Shown here: positions 8,992-19,047 of the stretch, one piece after another
How the letters are laid out: each line of letters opens with the position of its first letter
How positions within the stretch are numbered: position 1 is the first letter of the stretch
From: Mesorhizobium sp. LSHC420B00
GTDB lineage: Bacteria; Pseudomonadota; Alphaproteobacteria; Rhizobiales; Rhizobiaceae
Assembly (NCBI RefSeq): GCF_000503055.1
Contig: NZ_AYVY01000010.1
Location: forward strand, 154,352-218,351
Direction of reading: 5' to 3'
Length of the DNA stretch: 64,000 nucleotides
Position numbers and translations under genes: made by a program
The notes under the pieces: generated by a model
Told to the model about the DNA's origin: nothing
Database searches by the model: none
Seen by the model: the letters and a program-made list of their open reading frames with translations, nothing else

Positions 8992-9327
8992 TTGGGCTCT
9001 GGCAATGATAACATCGCCGAAGCGTTCGACAAAGAGCGCACCTTCGACTGTGCGCCTGACCAGCACGTTGCGCTTGTCGAGCTCGTCGCGGTGGCGCGAC
9101 ACCAACTTCAGCGCCCCCATCGTGTCGAGCGCACGGGTGATCACCGGCTTGGTGACATTGAGGCGGGCAGCCAGACCGCGCACCGTGTGCGGCGGCGGAT
9201 CGAGATAGATGGTGAACAGGATCGCCGTCTGGCGCATGGTGAGATCGGGTGCGTCGTCGCGCACCTGCGACAGCACCACCTGCTGCCACAGTCGCAAGGC
9301 CTGACTTGGACGCATGATAATCGACAT
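8977..9327 (-). CDS. MarR-family winged-helix transcriptional regulator
   Basis: The 116-residue protein is a short MarR-type regulator. Its centre, TVRGLAARLNVTKPVITRAL, is the helix-turn-helix recognition region, followed by a wing with KRNVLVRRT. It lacks the long dimerisation helices of full-length MarR proteins, so it is at the small end of the family. It starts at an ATG and runs into nlpC, 30 bases downstream, with repeated and palindromic sequence at the junction. The ligand is unknown. It may regulate itself and nlpC, which is inference from position. Confidence 0.8.
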   Translation of the reverse strand: MSIIMRPSQALRLWQQVVLSQVRDDAPDLTMRQTAILFTIYLDPPPHTVRGLAARLNVTKPVITRALDTMGALKLVSRHRDELDKRNVLVRRTVEGALFVERFGDVIIARAQELPI

Positions 9328-9396
9328 CCGTCCAGCATGACGGAAAATTGTTTCGGTTCCGTTTCAGTCAACACCTTCGTCGGCTATGCCGAGACA

Positions 9397-10764
9397 TCAT
9401 CCGCCGAAGCGGTTCGAAATGACACGCTCCAGCGCCCGGATGCCTTGCGCCTCGCCGCCGGCAAGGCCGTGCGGGCGGTCCGACGGGTTCCAGGCGAAGA
9501 TGTCGAAATGCGCCCAGCTGGCGGTCTTTTGGACGAAGCGCTTCAGGAATAGCGCCGCGGTGATCGAGCCGGCGAGACCATCCGACGTGACGTTGTTGAT
9601 ATCGGCAATTTTCGACGCCAGCTTGGCGTCATAGGGCTTCCACAACGGCATGCGCCATAGCGGATCCTCGACCGCAACGGAGGCGTCCGCCAGCTCGGAT
9701 GCAAGCGCCTCGTCACCGGTGTAGAAGGGCGGCAGGTCGGGGCCGAGCGCAACACGGGCAGCGCCTGTCAGTGTTGCCATATCGACCAGCATCTGCGGCT
9801 CCTCGTCGTCGGCCAAGGCTAAGGCGTCGGCGAGGACCAGCCGCCCTTCAGCGTCGGTGTTGCCGATTTCGACGGTGATGCCTTTGCGGCTCACCAGCAC
9901 ATCGCCTGGACGGAAGGCGTTGCCGGCTATCGAATTCTCGACAGCGGGGATGAGCACGCGCAGCCGGACCTTCAGCCTGGCGGCCATGATCATGGAAGCG
10001 AGGCCCAGCACGTTGGCAGCGCCGCCCATGTCCTTCTTCATCAAAAGCATGCCCGAGGACGGCTTGATGTCGAGGCCGCCTGTGTCGAAGCAGACGCCCT
10101 TGCCGACCAGCGTTATCTTGGGGGCATTCTTCGGCCCCCAAATCATGTCGATCAGGCGCGGCGCGTCGGCCGAAGCGCGACCGACGGCATGAATCATCGG
10201 AAAGTTGGCGGCGAGAAGATCGTCGCCCTTGGTCACCGATATTTCAGCCTTGTGCGTCGCGGCCAAGGTCCGGGCGGCATTCTCCAGCTGGCCGGGACCC
10301 ATATCGCTGGTCGGCGTGTTGACCAGGTCGCGTGCCAGGAAAACGCCATCGGCGATGCGTCTGACGCGAGCGGCGTCGGCGCCGGACGGCAGCGCGAAGC
10401 GAAGCGTCCTGCCGGGCTTCTTGCCATAGCGGGTGAAGACATAGCCGCCGAGTGCCAGCGCGAGTGCCGTAAGCTCCGGCTTGGCCGGTGCGGACGCAAG
10501 ACGCCACTCGCCTTCGGGCAAGGCTCTCGCCAGTGCCCCGACGGCCATTGCACCCTCGTCGTCGCCGGTGCCGAACAGGGCTCCGGCAATCGCACCGTTG
10601 TCGCCAGGCACAACCAGCGTCCTGCCGGCCTCGCCGGAAAAGCCGTTGGCCTTGGCCCAGGCGACTGAGGATGGCTCAAGGCCCGCCGCCGCCTGCGCAT
10701 CCTTCGCCACCAAATGGACCGGCAGCGCATTGCTCAATTTTTTCTCGACGAGTTCAACAGGCAT
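9397..10764 (-). CDS. Leucyl aminopeptidase family protein (M17)
   Basis: The 455-residue protein has the M17 aminopeptidase signature NTDAEGRLVLADALAL and the metal-binding KGVCFDTGGLDIK motif, with further acidic ligands in the C-terminal catalytic domain. The N-terminal 150 residues are the more variable macro-like domain. M17 enzymes are cytosolic hexameric two-metal peptidases that remove N-terminal residues from peptides. The gene is a single unit between marR and the divergent tadD. It is a PepA-like paralogue, so I do not assign the symbol pepA. Confidence 0.88.
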   Translation of the reverse strand: MPVELVEKKLSNALPVHLVAKDAQAAAGLEPSSVAWAKANGFSGEAGRTLVVPGDNGAIAGALFGTGDDEGAMAVGALARALPEGEWRLASAPAKPELTALALALGGYVFTRYGKKPGRTLRFALPSGADAARVRRIADGVFLARDLVNTPTSDMGPGQLENAARTLAATHKAEISVTKGDDLLAANFPMIHAVGRASADAPRLIDMIWGPKNAPKITLVGKGVCFDTGGLDIKPSSGMLLMKKDMGGAANVLGLASMIMAARLKVRLRVLIPAVENSIAGNAFRPGDVLVSRKGITVEIGNTDAEGRLVLADALALADDEEPQMLVDMATLTGAARVALGPDLPPFYTGDEALASELADASVAVEDPLWRMPLWKPYDAKLASKIADINNVTSDGLAGSITAALFLKRFVQKTASWAHFDIFAWNPSDRPHGLAGGEAQGIRALERVISNRFGG

Positions 10765-10841
10765 TCGCTGGTCTCCGGCTTCTGAGTCGGCATTTCTTAA
10801 CTCTCCGTTAGGGTTAACAGAATATTTCTGCGGGAGGGAAG

Positions 10842-11708
10842 ATGACCACGCAAATGGTCACGCGCATGAACGGAGCCCTGGTGCCGATGCCGACCGACCG
10901 CAGGATGAACGCCAGCGCAAATAGGCTGATCACCACGGCGTTGATGATGGTGCTTGCCGCAAGCGTCGCTGGCTGCGGAACCAGCAAATTGACGACTGGC
11001 TCGATTTCTCGCCCAAGCGGCAAGCCGCTGGAAACAATGTCGGCGGGCGAACTGCACAACGCCACGATGGCGCTCGGGCAGTCCTACTCGAAAAGCCCCA
11101 ACGACAAGCGGATCGCGACAAACTATGCCGCGGCGCTGCAGATGGACGGTGACGCCGACCAGTCGCTTGCGGTGATGCGCAAGCTGGCGATTGCCTTGCC
11201 GAAGGACCGCGACGTGCTCGCCGCCTATGGCAAGGCGCTTGCCGCCAACGGACAGTTCGAGCCAGCTCTCGATGCCGTGCGCCGCGCGCAGACGCCCGAA
11301 TATCCTGACTGGAAACTTGTATCGGCGGAAGCTGCCATTCTCGACCAGCTCGGCCAAAAGGACGAGGCGCGTCAAGACTATCGCAAGGCGCTGGACCTCA
11401 AGCCGAACGAACCGTCGATCCTTTCCAATCTCGGCATGTCGTACGTGCTGGAAGGCGATTTGCGCACGGCCGAAACCTATATGCGCTCGGCCGCCCAGCA
11501 GCCGAATGCCGACAGTCGCGTCCGCCAGAACCTAGCGCTGGTCGTCGGTCTGCAAGGACGTTTCGACGAGGCCGAGAAGATCGCCTCACAAGAGCTGTCG
11601 CCGGAACAGGCGCAGGCCAACGTCGCTTACCTTCGCCAGATGCTGGCGCAGCAGAATGCCTGGAGCCAGCTCAAGGAGCAGGACAAGGCAAAGCCTGCCA
11701 CCAACTGA
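10842..11708 (+). CDS. tadD: TadD-like tetratricopeptide lipoprotein of the pilus locus
   Basis: The 288-residue protein has an N-terminal signal ending in a lipobox (ASVAGC, Cys45), so it should be an outer-membrane lipoprotein, followed by about five tetratricopeptide repeats between residues 75 and 260 (for example ALDLKPNEPSILSNLGMSYV). TadD-type proteins help assemble the secretin of Tad pili. A strong GGGAGGGAAG precedes the ATG. It is transcribed convergently with tadC, 116 bases away, at the far end of the pilus operon. Confidence 0.83.
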   Translation: MTTQMVTRMNGALVPMPTDRRMNASANRLITTALMMVLAASVAGCGTSKLTTGSISRPSGKPLETMSAGELHNATMALGQSYSKSPNDKRIATNYAAALQMDGDADQSLAVMRKLAIALPKDRDVLAAYGKALAANGQFEPALDAVRRAQTPEYPDWKLVSAEAAILDQLGQKDEARQDYRKALDLKPNEPSILSNLGMSYVLEGDLRTAETYMRSAAQQPNADSRVRQNLALVVGLQGRFDEAEKIASQELSPEQAQANVAYLRQMLAQQNAWSQLKEQDKAKPATN

Positions 11709-11824
11709 CCGCTTCGAGCGCCGAACCGGCGCGAGAATTCCGCAACATGTCAAACGCAAGGAACCGCGCGACACCGGCAGCGCGGCTTTGAATCGTAGCA
11801 GCGTTTGTGGCGACGCCGCTTGGG

Positions 11825-12841
11825 CTACTGGCTGCTCGATTTCGGCTGGTCGCCAAAGATGCCGCGCTGACTCACCTGGATGCCGGCGGGACCCAGAATG
11901 ATGGCGAACAGCACCGGCAGGAAGAACAGGATCATCGGCACGGTAAGCTTCGGCGGCAGCGCGGCCGCCTTCTTCTCGGCGGCATTCATGCGCATGTCGC
12001 GGCTCTCAGCGGCAAGCACGCGCAGCGCATGCGCCACGGGCGTACCGTAGCGCTCGGCCTGAACCAACGCCTGGGACACCGACCTGACGGATTCGAGGCC
12101 AGTGCGGCTTGCAAGGTTCTCGTACGCCTGCTTGCGCTCCTGCAGATAGGAAAGTTCGGCATTGGTCAGGATGAATTCTTCCGCCAATGCCACCGATTGC
12201 GCGCCGATCTCATCGGCGACCTTGCGAAGCGCTGCTTCCACCGACATGCCGGACTCGACGCATATCAGCAACAGGTCGAGCGCGTCCGGCCACGCCATCT
12301 GAATCGACTGCTTGCGCTTGGTCGCACGGTTGTTGACGTAGAGCACCGGCGCGTAGAACCCGGCATAGGCAACCACGATGCAGACGAACAGCTTCACGAA
12401 AAGCGGCTGCTCGGGCAGTCCTCCAAGCACGAACAGATATATGGCCGCCAATGCAAAGCCGATGAAGGGCAGGACGAGGCGGAAAAAAAGGAAGCGCGTC
12501 AGCGGATTTTGGCCGCGAAAACCCGCCACTTTCAATTTCTGCAAGGTACCTTCGTCCGCCAGCGCACGCCTGAGATCCAGGCGATCGACAATATTGCGCA
12601 TGCCGACCGACTGCTCTTCGCGCAGGCCCTTGCGGCGGCGGTCGGCTTCGACTGCCAGCCGCGCGCGCTGTTTGGCGCGCAGCTCATCGCGCTCCAGCGC
12701 CACGGATTTCATGCGCGCCTTGAGCTGGTTCCCGCCAAAGGCGGGCAGCAGCGTGAAGACCGTCGCAAACACCGCGATGCCGACCAGCAGTGCGATCAGC
12801 AGGGACGGGTCGGTGACAGTTCTGATGACGTGATCGGTCAT
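11825..12841 (-). CDS. tadC: Tad pilus inner-membrane protein TadC (GspF family)
   Basis: The 338-residue protein is a type II secretion F-domain protein. A membrane segment near residue 15 precedes a cytoplasmic region, a two-segment region, the GspF domain (for example LLLICVESGMSVEAALRKVA near 190) and a C-terminal membrane helix. TadB and TadC form the inner-membrane platform on which the ATPase acts. I chose the ATG at 12841 (MTDHVIRTV), 11 bases after the tadB stop; a longer frame would overlap tadB. It is the last gene of the cpa operon. Confidence 0.9.
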   Translation of the reverse strand: MTDHVIRTVTDPSLLIALLVGIAVFATVFTLLPAFGGNQLKARMKSVALERDELRAKQRARLAVEADRRRKGLREEQSVGMRNIVDRLDLRRALADEGTLQKLKVAGFRGQNPLTRFLFFRLVLPFIGFALAAIYLFVLGGLPEQPLFVKLFVCIVVAYAGFYAPVLYVNNRATKRKQSIQMAWPDALDLLLICVESGMSVEAALRKVADEIGAQSVALAEEFILTNAELSYLQERKQAYENLASRTGLESVRSVSQALVQAERYGTPVAHALRVLAAESRDMRMNAAEKKAAALPPKLTVPMILFFLPVLFAIILGPAGIQVSQRGIFGDQPKSSSQ

Positions 12842-12852
12842 ACGCGCGAATC

Positions 12853-13866
12853 CTAGACTTCGAAGTTCATCATCTTGCGCATTACCAGGATACCCATCGA
12901 CATCCAGACGCCGGAACAACCGAGGATCAGATGGCCGGTGCTGGTGGTAAAGAGGGGCATGATGTAGTTCGGGCTCGTCAGATAGACGAGAAAGGCGACG
13001 ACGAAAGGCAGCGCGCCGATGATCACGGCGGATGCCTTGGCTTCCATAGACAACGCCTGGACCTTGGCCTTCATTTTCTTGCGGTCGCGAAGCACGCGCG
13101 AAAGATTGCCCAGCGCTTCGGAAAGATTGCCGCCAGCCTGAGACTGGATCTGGATGACGATGCCGAAGAAGCTCGCCTCGGTGCACGGCATCGTTTCGGG
13201 CATGCGCATGGCCGCGTCGGGGATCGACAAACCCATTTGCTGCGAATCGACGATGCGGCGGAACTCGGTCTTGACCGGCTCGGGGGATTCATTGGCGATC
13301 AGGCGCACGGCGTCGTTCAGCGGCAGGCCAGATTTTACTGCACGCACGATGATGTCGAGCGCGTTCGGAAATTCGTTGAGAAACGCCTTGACGCGGCGTG
13401 CGCGGCGAAACGAGACGAACCAGCGCGGCAGACCCAAGACACCGACCAGCAGCGCAGCCGGCAAGACCAGCAGCGGTGCGCCGATGAAATAGACCAAAGC
13501 CGTCAAGACGACGCCGCAGACCGCCGAATAGACATAGAAGCGCTCAATCGAGACCTTCATGCCGGCCTGGCGGATTTGGATCTTCAGCGGTGGTTTCTTG
13601 ACCAGGCTCTGGTTGGACTTTTGCTTTTGGTCGAGATCCTTCAGCGAATCCTGGACGGATTTGCGACGCTTGGCCGCTTCCGCCACGCGATCGCGCGAAG
13701 CCTTGACGACGGAACGATCCGTCTCGGCGGTCTTGATCGATTCAAGCCGCTTGCCGACCTGCTTCTCGGTGCTGATCCGATTGAACAGGAAAGCATAGGC
13801 CACTGCGCCGGCGCTGAAGCCGGCGAGCACGACGAATGCCAATACGGTGCTGTCAATCCCGAACAT
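12853..13866 (-). CDS. tadB: Tad pilus inner-membrane protein TadB (GspF family)
   Basis: The 337-residue protein has an N-terminal membrane segment, a charged cytoplasmic linker, two central membrane segments (near 115-155), a GspF domain including VKSGLPLNDAVRLIA, and paired C-terminal membrane segments. It pairs with TadC to form the platform for pilus assembly. It follows cpaF by 29 bases and precedes tadC by 11, in one operon. Confidence 0.9.
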   Translation of the reverse strand: MFGIDSTVLAFVVLAGFSAGAVAYAFLFNRISTEKQVGKRLESIKTAETDRSVVKASRDRVAEAAKRRKSVQDSLKDLDQKQKSNQSLVKKPPLKIQIRQAGMKVSIERFYVYSAVCGVVLTALVYFIGAPLLVLPAALLVGVLGLPRWFVSFRRARRVKAFLNEFPNALDIIVRAVKSGLPLNDAVRLIANESPEPVKTEFRRIVDSQQMGLSIPDAAMRMPETMPCTEASFFGIVIQIQSQAGGNLSEALGNLSRVLRDRKKMKAKVQALSMEAKASAVIIGALPFVVAFLVYLTSPNYIMPLFTTSTGHLILGCSGVWMSMGILVMRKMMNFEV

Positions 13867-13895
13867 CGACCCTGGCCCCCACGCTTCCAGACGGA

Positions 13896-15404
13896 TCAGT
13901 CAGCGCGTTTCTCCATCGCCTCGAGTGCAACGGCTAGGCGCTGCTCCTCGCCATAGTAGCGGGCGCGCTCCCAGAAATGCGGACGGCCGATGCCGGTCGA
14001 CACGTGCTCGCCCAGCAACCTGCCGTTCGCATCCTCGCCCTTGATGTTATAGAGAACGATGTCCTGGGTGATGATGACGTCGCCTTCCATGCCGATCACC
14101 TCGGTGATGTGGGTGATGCGCCGCGATCCGTCGCGCAGGCGTGCAGCCTGTATGATCACGTCGACGGAGCCGACGACAATTTCGCGTACGGTTTTTTGCG
14201 GCAGCGTGTAGCCGCCCATGGCGATCATTGACTCTATACGGTTGAGGCATTCGCGCGGGCTATTCGAGTGGATCGTTCCCATCGAGCCGTCATGGCCGGT
14301 GTTCATCGCCTGCAACAGGTCGAACACTTCGGGTCCACGCACCTCGCCGACGATGATGCGCTCGGGCCGCATGCGCAGACAGTTCTTGACCAGGTCGCGC
14401 ATGGTCACTTCGCCCTCACCTTCAAGGTTGGGCGGACGTGTTTCGAGACGCACCACATGTGGCTGCTGCAATTGCAGCTCAGCCGAGTCCTCGCACGTAA
14501 TAACGCGTTCCTCGCGGTCGATATAGTTGGTCAGGCAATTGAGCAGCGTCGTCTTGCCGGAGCCGGTACCGCCCGAAATGACAATGTTGCAACGGACGCG
14601 GCCGATGATCTTGAGAATCTCGGCGCCTTGCGGCGAAATCGAGCCGAACTTGACCAGTTGGTCGAGCGTCAGCTTGTCCTTCTTGAACTTGCGGATGGTA
14701 AGGGCGGTGCCGTCGATGGCCAGGGGCGGTGCGATGACGTTGACACGGGAGCCATCAGGAAGACGCGCATCGCAGATTGGGCTTGATTCATCGACGCGGC
14801 GGCCAACCTGGCTGACGATACGCTGGCAGATGTTGAGGAGCTGCTGGTTGTCGCGGAAACGGATGCCGGTCTGCTCGACCTTGCCGTTGACCTCGATGTA
14901 GACGTTCTTGGAGCCATTGACCATGATGTCGGCAATATCGTCGCGGGCAAGCAGTGGCTCCAGCGGCCCGTAGCCCAAGACGTCGTTGCAGATATCCTCG
15001 AGAAGCTCTTCCTGCTCGGCGATGGACATCGCGAAGTTCTTGATCGCGATGATGTCGTTGACGATGTCGCGGATTTCCTCGCGCGCGCTTTCGGGATCGA
15101 GCTTGGCGAGCTGCGACAGATCGATCGTGTCGATGAGTGCGGAGAAGACCTGGCTTTTGGTGTCGTAATAGCTCTCGCTGCGCTCACGCTGAATCCTTTT
15201 CGGCTCCGGCGCCAATGGCGGCGGCTCGACCGCACGGCGAACCGCCGGCCCTGCAGGCGCGCCGGATGGCGGCAGCGCCCCGGGCCTGGCAGCTACCGCC
15301 GCTTCCACAGGGTTCGCGGCCGCCGGCGCGGCAGGTGCGGGTGCTGGCTGACGGAATTCCGGGATGGTCCGGTTGCCGTCGTCGCTGCCTCTTTTACCAA
15401 ACAT
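13896..15404 (-). CDS. cpaF: Tad pilus assembly ATPase CpaF/TadA
   Basis: The 502-residue protein is a secretion ATPase of the GspE/VirB11 superfamily. Walker A is [12 protein letters not shown] near residue 280, the Asp and His boxes follow, and Walker B lies in [12 protein letters not shown]. The N-terminal 75 residues are Pro- and Ala-rich and poorly ordered. It powers both extension and retraction in Tad systems. The gene follows cpaE by 29 bases and is followed by tadB. Confidence 0.93.
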   Translation of the reverse strand: MFGKRGSDDGNRTIPEFRQPAPAPAAPAAANPVEAAVAARPGALPPSGAPAGPAVRRAVEPPPLAPEPKRIQRERSESYYDTKSQVFSALIDTIDLSQLAKLDPESAREEIRDIVNDIIAIKNFAMSIAEQEELLEDICNDVLGYGPLEPLLARDDIADIMVNGSKNVYIEVNGKVEQTGIRFRDNQQLLNICQRIVSQVGRRVDESSPICDARLPDGSRVNVIAPPLAIDGTALTIRKFKKDKLTLDQLVKFGSISPQGAEILKIIGRVRCNIVISGGTGSGKTTLLNCLTNYIDREERVITCEDSAELQLQQPHVVRLETRPPNLEGEGEVTMRDLVKNCLRMRPERIIVGEVRGPEVFDLLQAMNTGHDGSMGTIHSNSPRECLNRIESMIAMGGYTLPQKTVREIVVGSVDVIIQAARLRDGSRRITHITEVIGMEGDVIITQDIVLYNIKGEDANGRLLGEHVSTGIGRPHFWERARYYGEEQRLAVALEAMEKRAD

Positions 15405-15433
15405 GATCGCTTACCAATTCCACCGCTGCGGCA

Positions 15434-16717
15434 TCACTTCTTGTTGCGCGAAAGCTTGCCGAGCAGGTTGCCGAGGCCAGCCTTTTTCTTCACCTTGATT
15501 TCGCTGCGCCCCGTCAGCACATGGGCAATCTCGTTGATCGTGGCGACGACGGGGCTCTTGGCATCCATCTCACCGAGCATACGTCCGTTGTTGGCGGCAT
15601 TTCCGAACAAAAGCGGCTCGAACGGGATGACCGACATCGGCGAAAGGCCGAGCGATTCGGAGAAATCGGACGGCGTAATCTCGGGACGTTTCGGCACACC
15701 GGCCTGGTTGATCACAAGCTTTGGCGCAGGATCGTTTGGACGAAGCCGCTTCAGCATGTCGACCAGGTTCTTTGTGTTTCGCAGATTGGCCAGTTCGGGC
15801 GTCGCCGTGATAACGATCTCGTCGGCCTTGACCAGCGTGTTCTTGGTCCAGCCGGCCCACACATGGGGGACATCGAGCACGAGGAGCGGCGCGCTACGCT
15901 GGGCTATGTCGATAAGCTGGGTGAAGGCGTCGGGCTCGAAATCGTAGACCCGCTCCAGGGTCGAAGGTGCCGCAAGCAGCGACAGGTGCTCGGCGCATTG
16001 GGCGAGCAGCCGGTCGAGATAGACCTCGTCGACGCGTTCCGGCGAGAAGACCGCCTCGGCAATGCCCTGCGCCGGGTCCTGGTCGAAATTGATGTTGGCC
16101 GTTCCGAAGGCGAGGTCGAGATCGGCGACAACCACTTCGGACTTGAAAAGGGACGACATGGCCCAAGCCACATTATGGGCTATTGTCGAGGAGCCGACGC
16201 CGCCCTTGGCGCCGATGAAGGCAATCGAGCGGCCGATCGGCTCAGCTTCCGGATCAACGAAGATCGAGGACACCACGCTGACGATGTCGGCCATCGATAC
16301 CGGGGCGATGACATATTCGGAAATGCCCGAACGGATGAGTTCGCGATACAGGCCGACATCGTTGTAATGGCCGACAACCACCACCTTGGAGGTCGGATCG
16401 CAGTGCTCGGAGAGCTGGGCGAGTTGTTCCAGCAACAGCTTCGGCTCGCTGCGCGATTCAAGCAGGATCAGGTTCGGTGTCGGCGCAGACTGGTAGAATT
16501 CGATAGCGGTGGGGATGCCCCCCATATGCACCTTCAGATGGGCCTTGGCCATACGGCGATCCTCGCCAGCGCGCTCGACCGGATTGGCTACGCCTTCGGT
16601 CTCGCAGAACGCCTGGATCGAAATGCGCGGGATCGGCCGCAACGCCTGCATCGCGGCAATATCCTGCTCCGAGGTTTCGCCGCCTGCTACCTCTGTGTCA
16701 TAGGCAAGATTGCTCAT
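15434..16717 (-). CDS. cpaE: Pilus localisation protein CpaE/TadZ (MinD/ParA-like)
   Basis: The 427-residue protein has an N-terminal receiver-like domain (residues 60-150) and a C-terminal MinD/ParA-type ATPase domain with a deviant Walker A in FIGAKGGVGSSTIAHN and DLDLAFGTANINFD downstream. CpaE proteins place the pilus machinery at a cell pole. Two ATGs occur six bases apart; I prefer 16717 because the GAAAGAG upstream is then at proper spacing, whereas it abuts the first ATG. It sits between cpaD and cpaF. Confidence 0.9.
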   Translation of the reverse strand: MSNLAYDTEVAGGETSEQDIAAMQALRPIPRISIQAFCETEGVANPVERAGEDRRMAKAHLKVHMGGIPTAIEFYQSAPTPNLILLESRSEPKLLLEQLAQLSEHCDPTSKVVVVGHYNDVGLYRELIRSGISEYVIAPVSMADIVSVVSSIFVDPEAEPIGRSIAFIGAKGGVGSSTIAHNVAWAMSSLFKSEVVVADLDLAFGTANINFDQDPAQGIAEAVFSPERVDEVYLDRLLAQCAEHLSLLAAPSTLERVYDFEPDAFTQLIDIAQRSAPLLVLDVPHVWAGWTKNTLVKADEIVITATPELANLRNTKNLVDMLKRLRPNDPAPKLVINQAGVPKRPEITPSDFSESLGLSPMSVIPFEPLLFGNAANNGRMLGEMDAKSPVVATINEIAHVLTGRSEIKVKKKAGLGNLLGKLSRNKK

Positions 16718-16771
16718 TGTCATCTCTTTCAGTGACTTGCGCGGCTTAGGTCTGTTGAGCCTCAACACTCG

Positions 16772-17506
16772 TTAATATTCGACTTCCGAATTGCCGAGGA
16801 GTTCGTCCGAAATTCCTCTGTCGCGATAGACGTCGATCACCGCGCTCCGATTTGCCGCGTCGATGGGAGTCTGTTTGCGCGGCCCGATCAGATCGGCCGG
16901 ATTGGCCATCTGGGCGGCAAGGTTGTTTTGGTACGAACAGCCGAAATCGGCATAATGCTTGTTTTCCGAAGTCTCCAGAAGGTCTTCCGGCCAGCGCCCG
17001 CATTTGTCCGTCTGAGCCTTCACCGAGACGTAGGCGACACGGACCGGGGCGGACGCTTCGGCCGAAACGGATTGATAGGACCGCACGGCGATCCGCTTCC
17101 GGCTGATGCCGCTGGCTATGGCAAGCCTGGCGAAATCGCGGCCGGCCGCGGCCGCTGCGATTTCGTTAGCCGAGCCGCTCGGGACCTCAATCGTCAGCAC
17201 CGGAGCCGCGCTCCTGTCGTATCCGTCCAGAAAGCCCAGGAGCGTGTCGCGCTGGAATCTGGTCATGCCACGGTCGCCGGCGCCGACCGGAAGGTCGATC
17301 TTCTGGATCTTCTCGGCGATGACGATCGGATGGGTGGTGCGATAGTCGTCCGGTATGGCACCGACCGTGACGCTGTCGCGATTGGCGCAGCCGGCCAGTG
17401 ATGCCGCCATCACGACCGCCATGATGGGAACGGCGGGCCGCCAGATTCGCAAATGGACCGACCGCATCGCGGTGATCGCCTTTGTCTTCGATGCTGACTG
17501 AGACAT
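16772..17506 (-). CDS. cpaD: Pilus assembly lipoprotein CpaD
   Basis: The 244-residue protein has an N-terminal signal ending in ASLAGC (Cys40), a lipoprotein cleavage site, followed by the CpaD domain with repeated short beta segments. CpaD is an outer-membrane-associated pilotin-like partner of the CpaC secretin. It follows cpaC by 14 bases and precedes cpaE, as in other alphaproteobacterial cpa operons. Sequence conservation is low in this family, so the name depends partly on position. Confidence 0.85.
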   Translation of the reverse strand: MSQSASKTKAITAMRSVHLRIWRPAVPIMAVVMAASLAGCANRDSVTVGAIPDDYRTTHPIVIAEKIQKIDLPVGAGDRGMTRFQRDTLLGFLDGYDRSAAPVLTIEVPSGSANEIAAAAAGRDFARLAIASGISRKRIAVRSYQSVSAEASAPVRVAYVSVKAQTDKCGRWPEDLLETSENKHYADFGCSYQNNLAAQMANPADLIGPRKQTPIDAANRSAVIDVYRDRGISDELLGNSEVEY

Positions 17507-17520
17507 GTCCGCTTCCCCGC

Positions 17521-19047
17521 TTACTTGTAGATGAAGCCGACAACGCCGTGATAACGGCCGTTGGGCTTGTCGGTCTGCATGGTGCCGTAGACGCGGTTGA
17601 CGCGTCCAAGGAACATGGCGGCCCCGTCGCTGGCGGCGTTGAAATTGTCGTCAGGCTTGGCAAGGTCGTTGCGCGCCACCGGCTTCACCAGATAGGGCGT
17701 GATGATGATGACGAGCTCGGTCTCGTTGCGAACGAAATCCCTGCTGCGGAAGAGCGCGCCGAGCACTGGAATCTTTGTCAGGCCAGGCAAGCCGTTGACG
17801 GCTTGCCTGACATCGTCGCGGACGAGCCCGGCAATCATCATCGAGCCGCCCGAAGGCAGTTCCACCGTCGTGTCGGCCAAGCGTTTGCGAAGCGACAAGG
17901 CGTTCATGCCAAGGCTTTTTACGCCTTCGGAATAAGATACTGACCCTTCCGTTGTCGGCTCGGAGACCGACGTCCTGACTTTCAGGCTGATGCGGCCGGG
18001 AGACAGCACCACCGGCTGAAATTCCAGGCCAATACCATATTCGATCTTCTCGACTGAATAGGTTTTCAGACCTGTCTGGTTATCGTTGGAGACGGCTTCG
18101 GAAACGCCGGTCACCATGTTATATTCACCGCCGACCTTGAAGGTCGCCTTCTCGCCGGATACGGCCGTCAATGTTGGCTCGGCGAGAGTCTTCATGACGC
18201 CGGACTGTTCCATGGCGTTGATATAGGCCTGCAGCGTCGAGCTGCTGATAGAGAGGCCCGAGTTCGACAGCGACTTGCCTAAACCGGTGAAATTGTCGCT
18301 TAACGCGCTCCAGCTGATGCCGTTGCTGCTGCCGCTGCCGATCATGTTGACGCCGAGCTGCTTCATCACCGAGCGGCTGACTTCGGCAACCGTCACCTTG
18401 AGCGTCACCTGGTCGTCGCCGATAATCTGCAGCAGGTTGACGATCTTGCTGACGCGGCGCTCGGTGTCCGGATTGTTGATGTCGACGCCGGCATCGGCGG
18501 AGCCGCCGGCAGCGGTCTGCGAATATTGACCCGTGGTCGCTTCGCCGCCTGAGACGAAGATCTCCGCCAGGTCTTGCGCACGCTTGGCGTCCAGCGGAGT
18601 GTCAACGGTTCCGGTCAGAACGACATTGTCGTTCAGCAACTCGACCTTGATCTCCGATGACGGGATGAAGCGCTTGATATAGTCCTCCAGCCCGGCAACA
18701 TCGCGTTCGACCGCCAGATCAAGGCTGACGATCTGTTCGCCATTCGGGCCAAAGACGAAGATGTTGGTCTCGCCGACCGCCTTTCCGAATAGATAGATGC
18801 GCCTGGCGGTGCGGGTCACCGCATCGGCTACCGCGGGGTTGGCAACGAGAATATCGTAGGCATCGCTCGGCAGGTCGATGACCACCGATTTGTTAAGCCC
18901 GAGCTTCACTCGCTGGGTGGCCGTCGAGGCTGTGACCCTGGCATTGTTCGCCGCATGGGCATCGAGAGTGCCATACGCATTCGTTCCAAGGAGAAACAGG
19001 CCGATCGCCGCAGCCAAGGTGACCGGCAGTTTGGTTTTTAGCTTCAT
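17521..19047 (-). CDS. cpaC: Pilus secretin CpaC
   Basis: The 508-residue protein has a signal peptide, the pilus secretin N-domain (near residues 45-115, with KSVVIDLPSDAYDILVANPA), a BON-like segment (VELLNDNVVLTGTVDTP) and a C-terminal secretin domain ending with PSGGSMMIAGLVRDDVRQ and FVRNETELVIIITPYLV. It forms the outer-membrane channel for the pilus. Its ATG overlaps the stop of cpaB by four bases (ATGA). Confidence 0.93.
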   Translation of the reverse strand: MKLKTKLPVTLAAAIGLFLLGTNAYGTLDAHAANNARVTASTATQRVKLGLNKSVVIDLPSDAYDILVANPAVADAVTRTARRIYLFGKAVGETNIFVFGPNGEQIVSLDLAVERDVAGLEDYIKRFIPSSEIKVELLNDNVVLTGTVDTPLDAKRAQDLAEIFVSGGEATTGQYSQTAAGGSADAGVDINNPDTERRVSKIVNLLQIIGDDQVTLKVTVAEVSRSVMKQLGVNMIGSGSSNGISWSALSDNFTGLGKSLSNSGLSISSSTLQAYINAMEQSGVMKTLAEPTLTAVSGEKATFKVGGEYNMVTGVSEAVSNDNQTGLKTYSVEKIEYGIGLEFQPVVLSPGRISLKVRTSVSEPTTEGSVSYSEGVKSLGMNALSLRKRLADTTVELPSGGSMMIAGLVRDDVRQAVNGLPGLTKIPVLGALFRSRDFVRNETELVIIITPYLVKPVARNDLAKPDDNFNAASDGAAMFLGRVNRVYGTMQTDKPNGRYHGVVGFIYK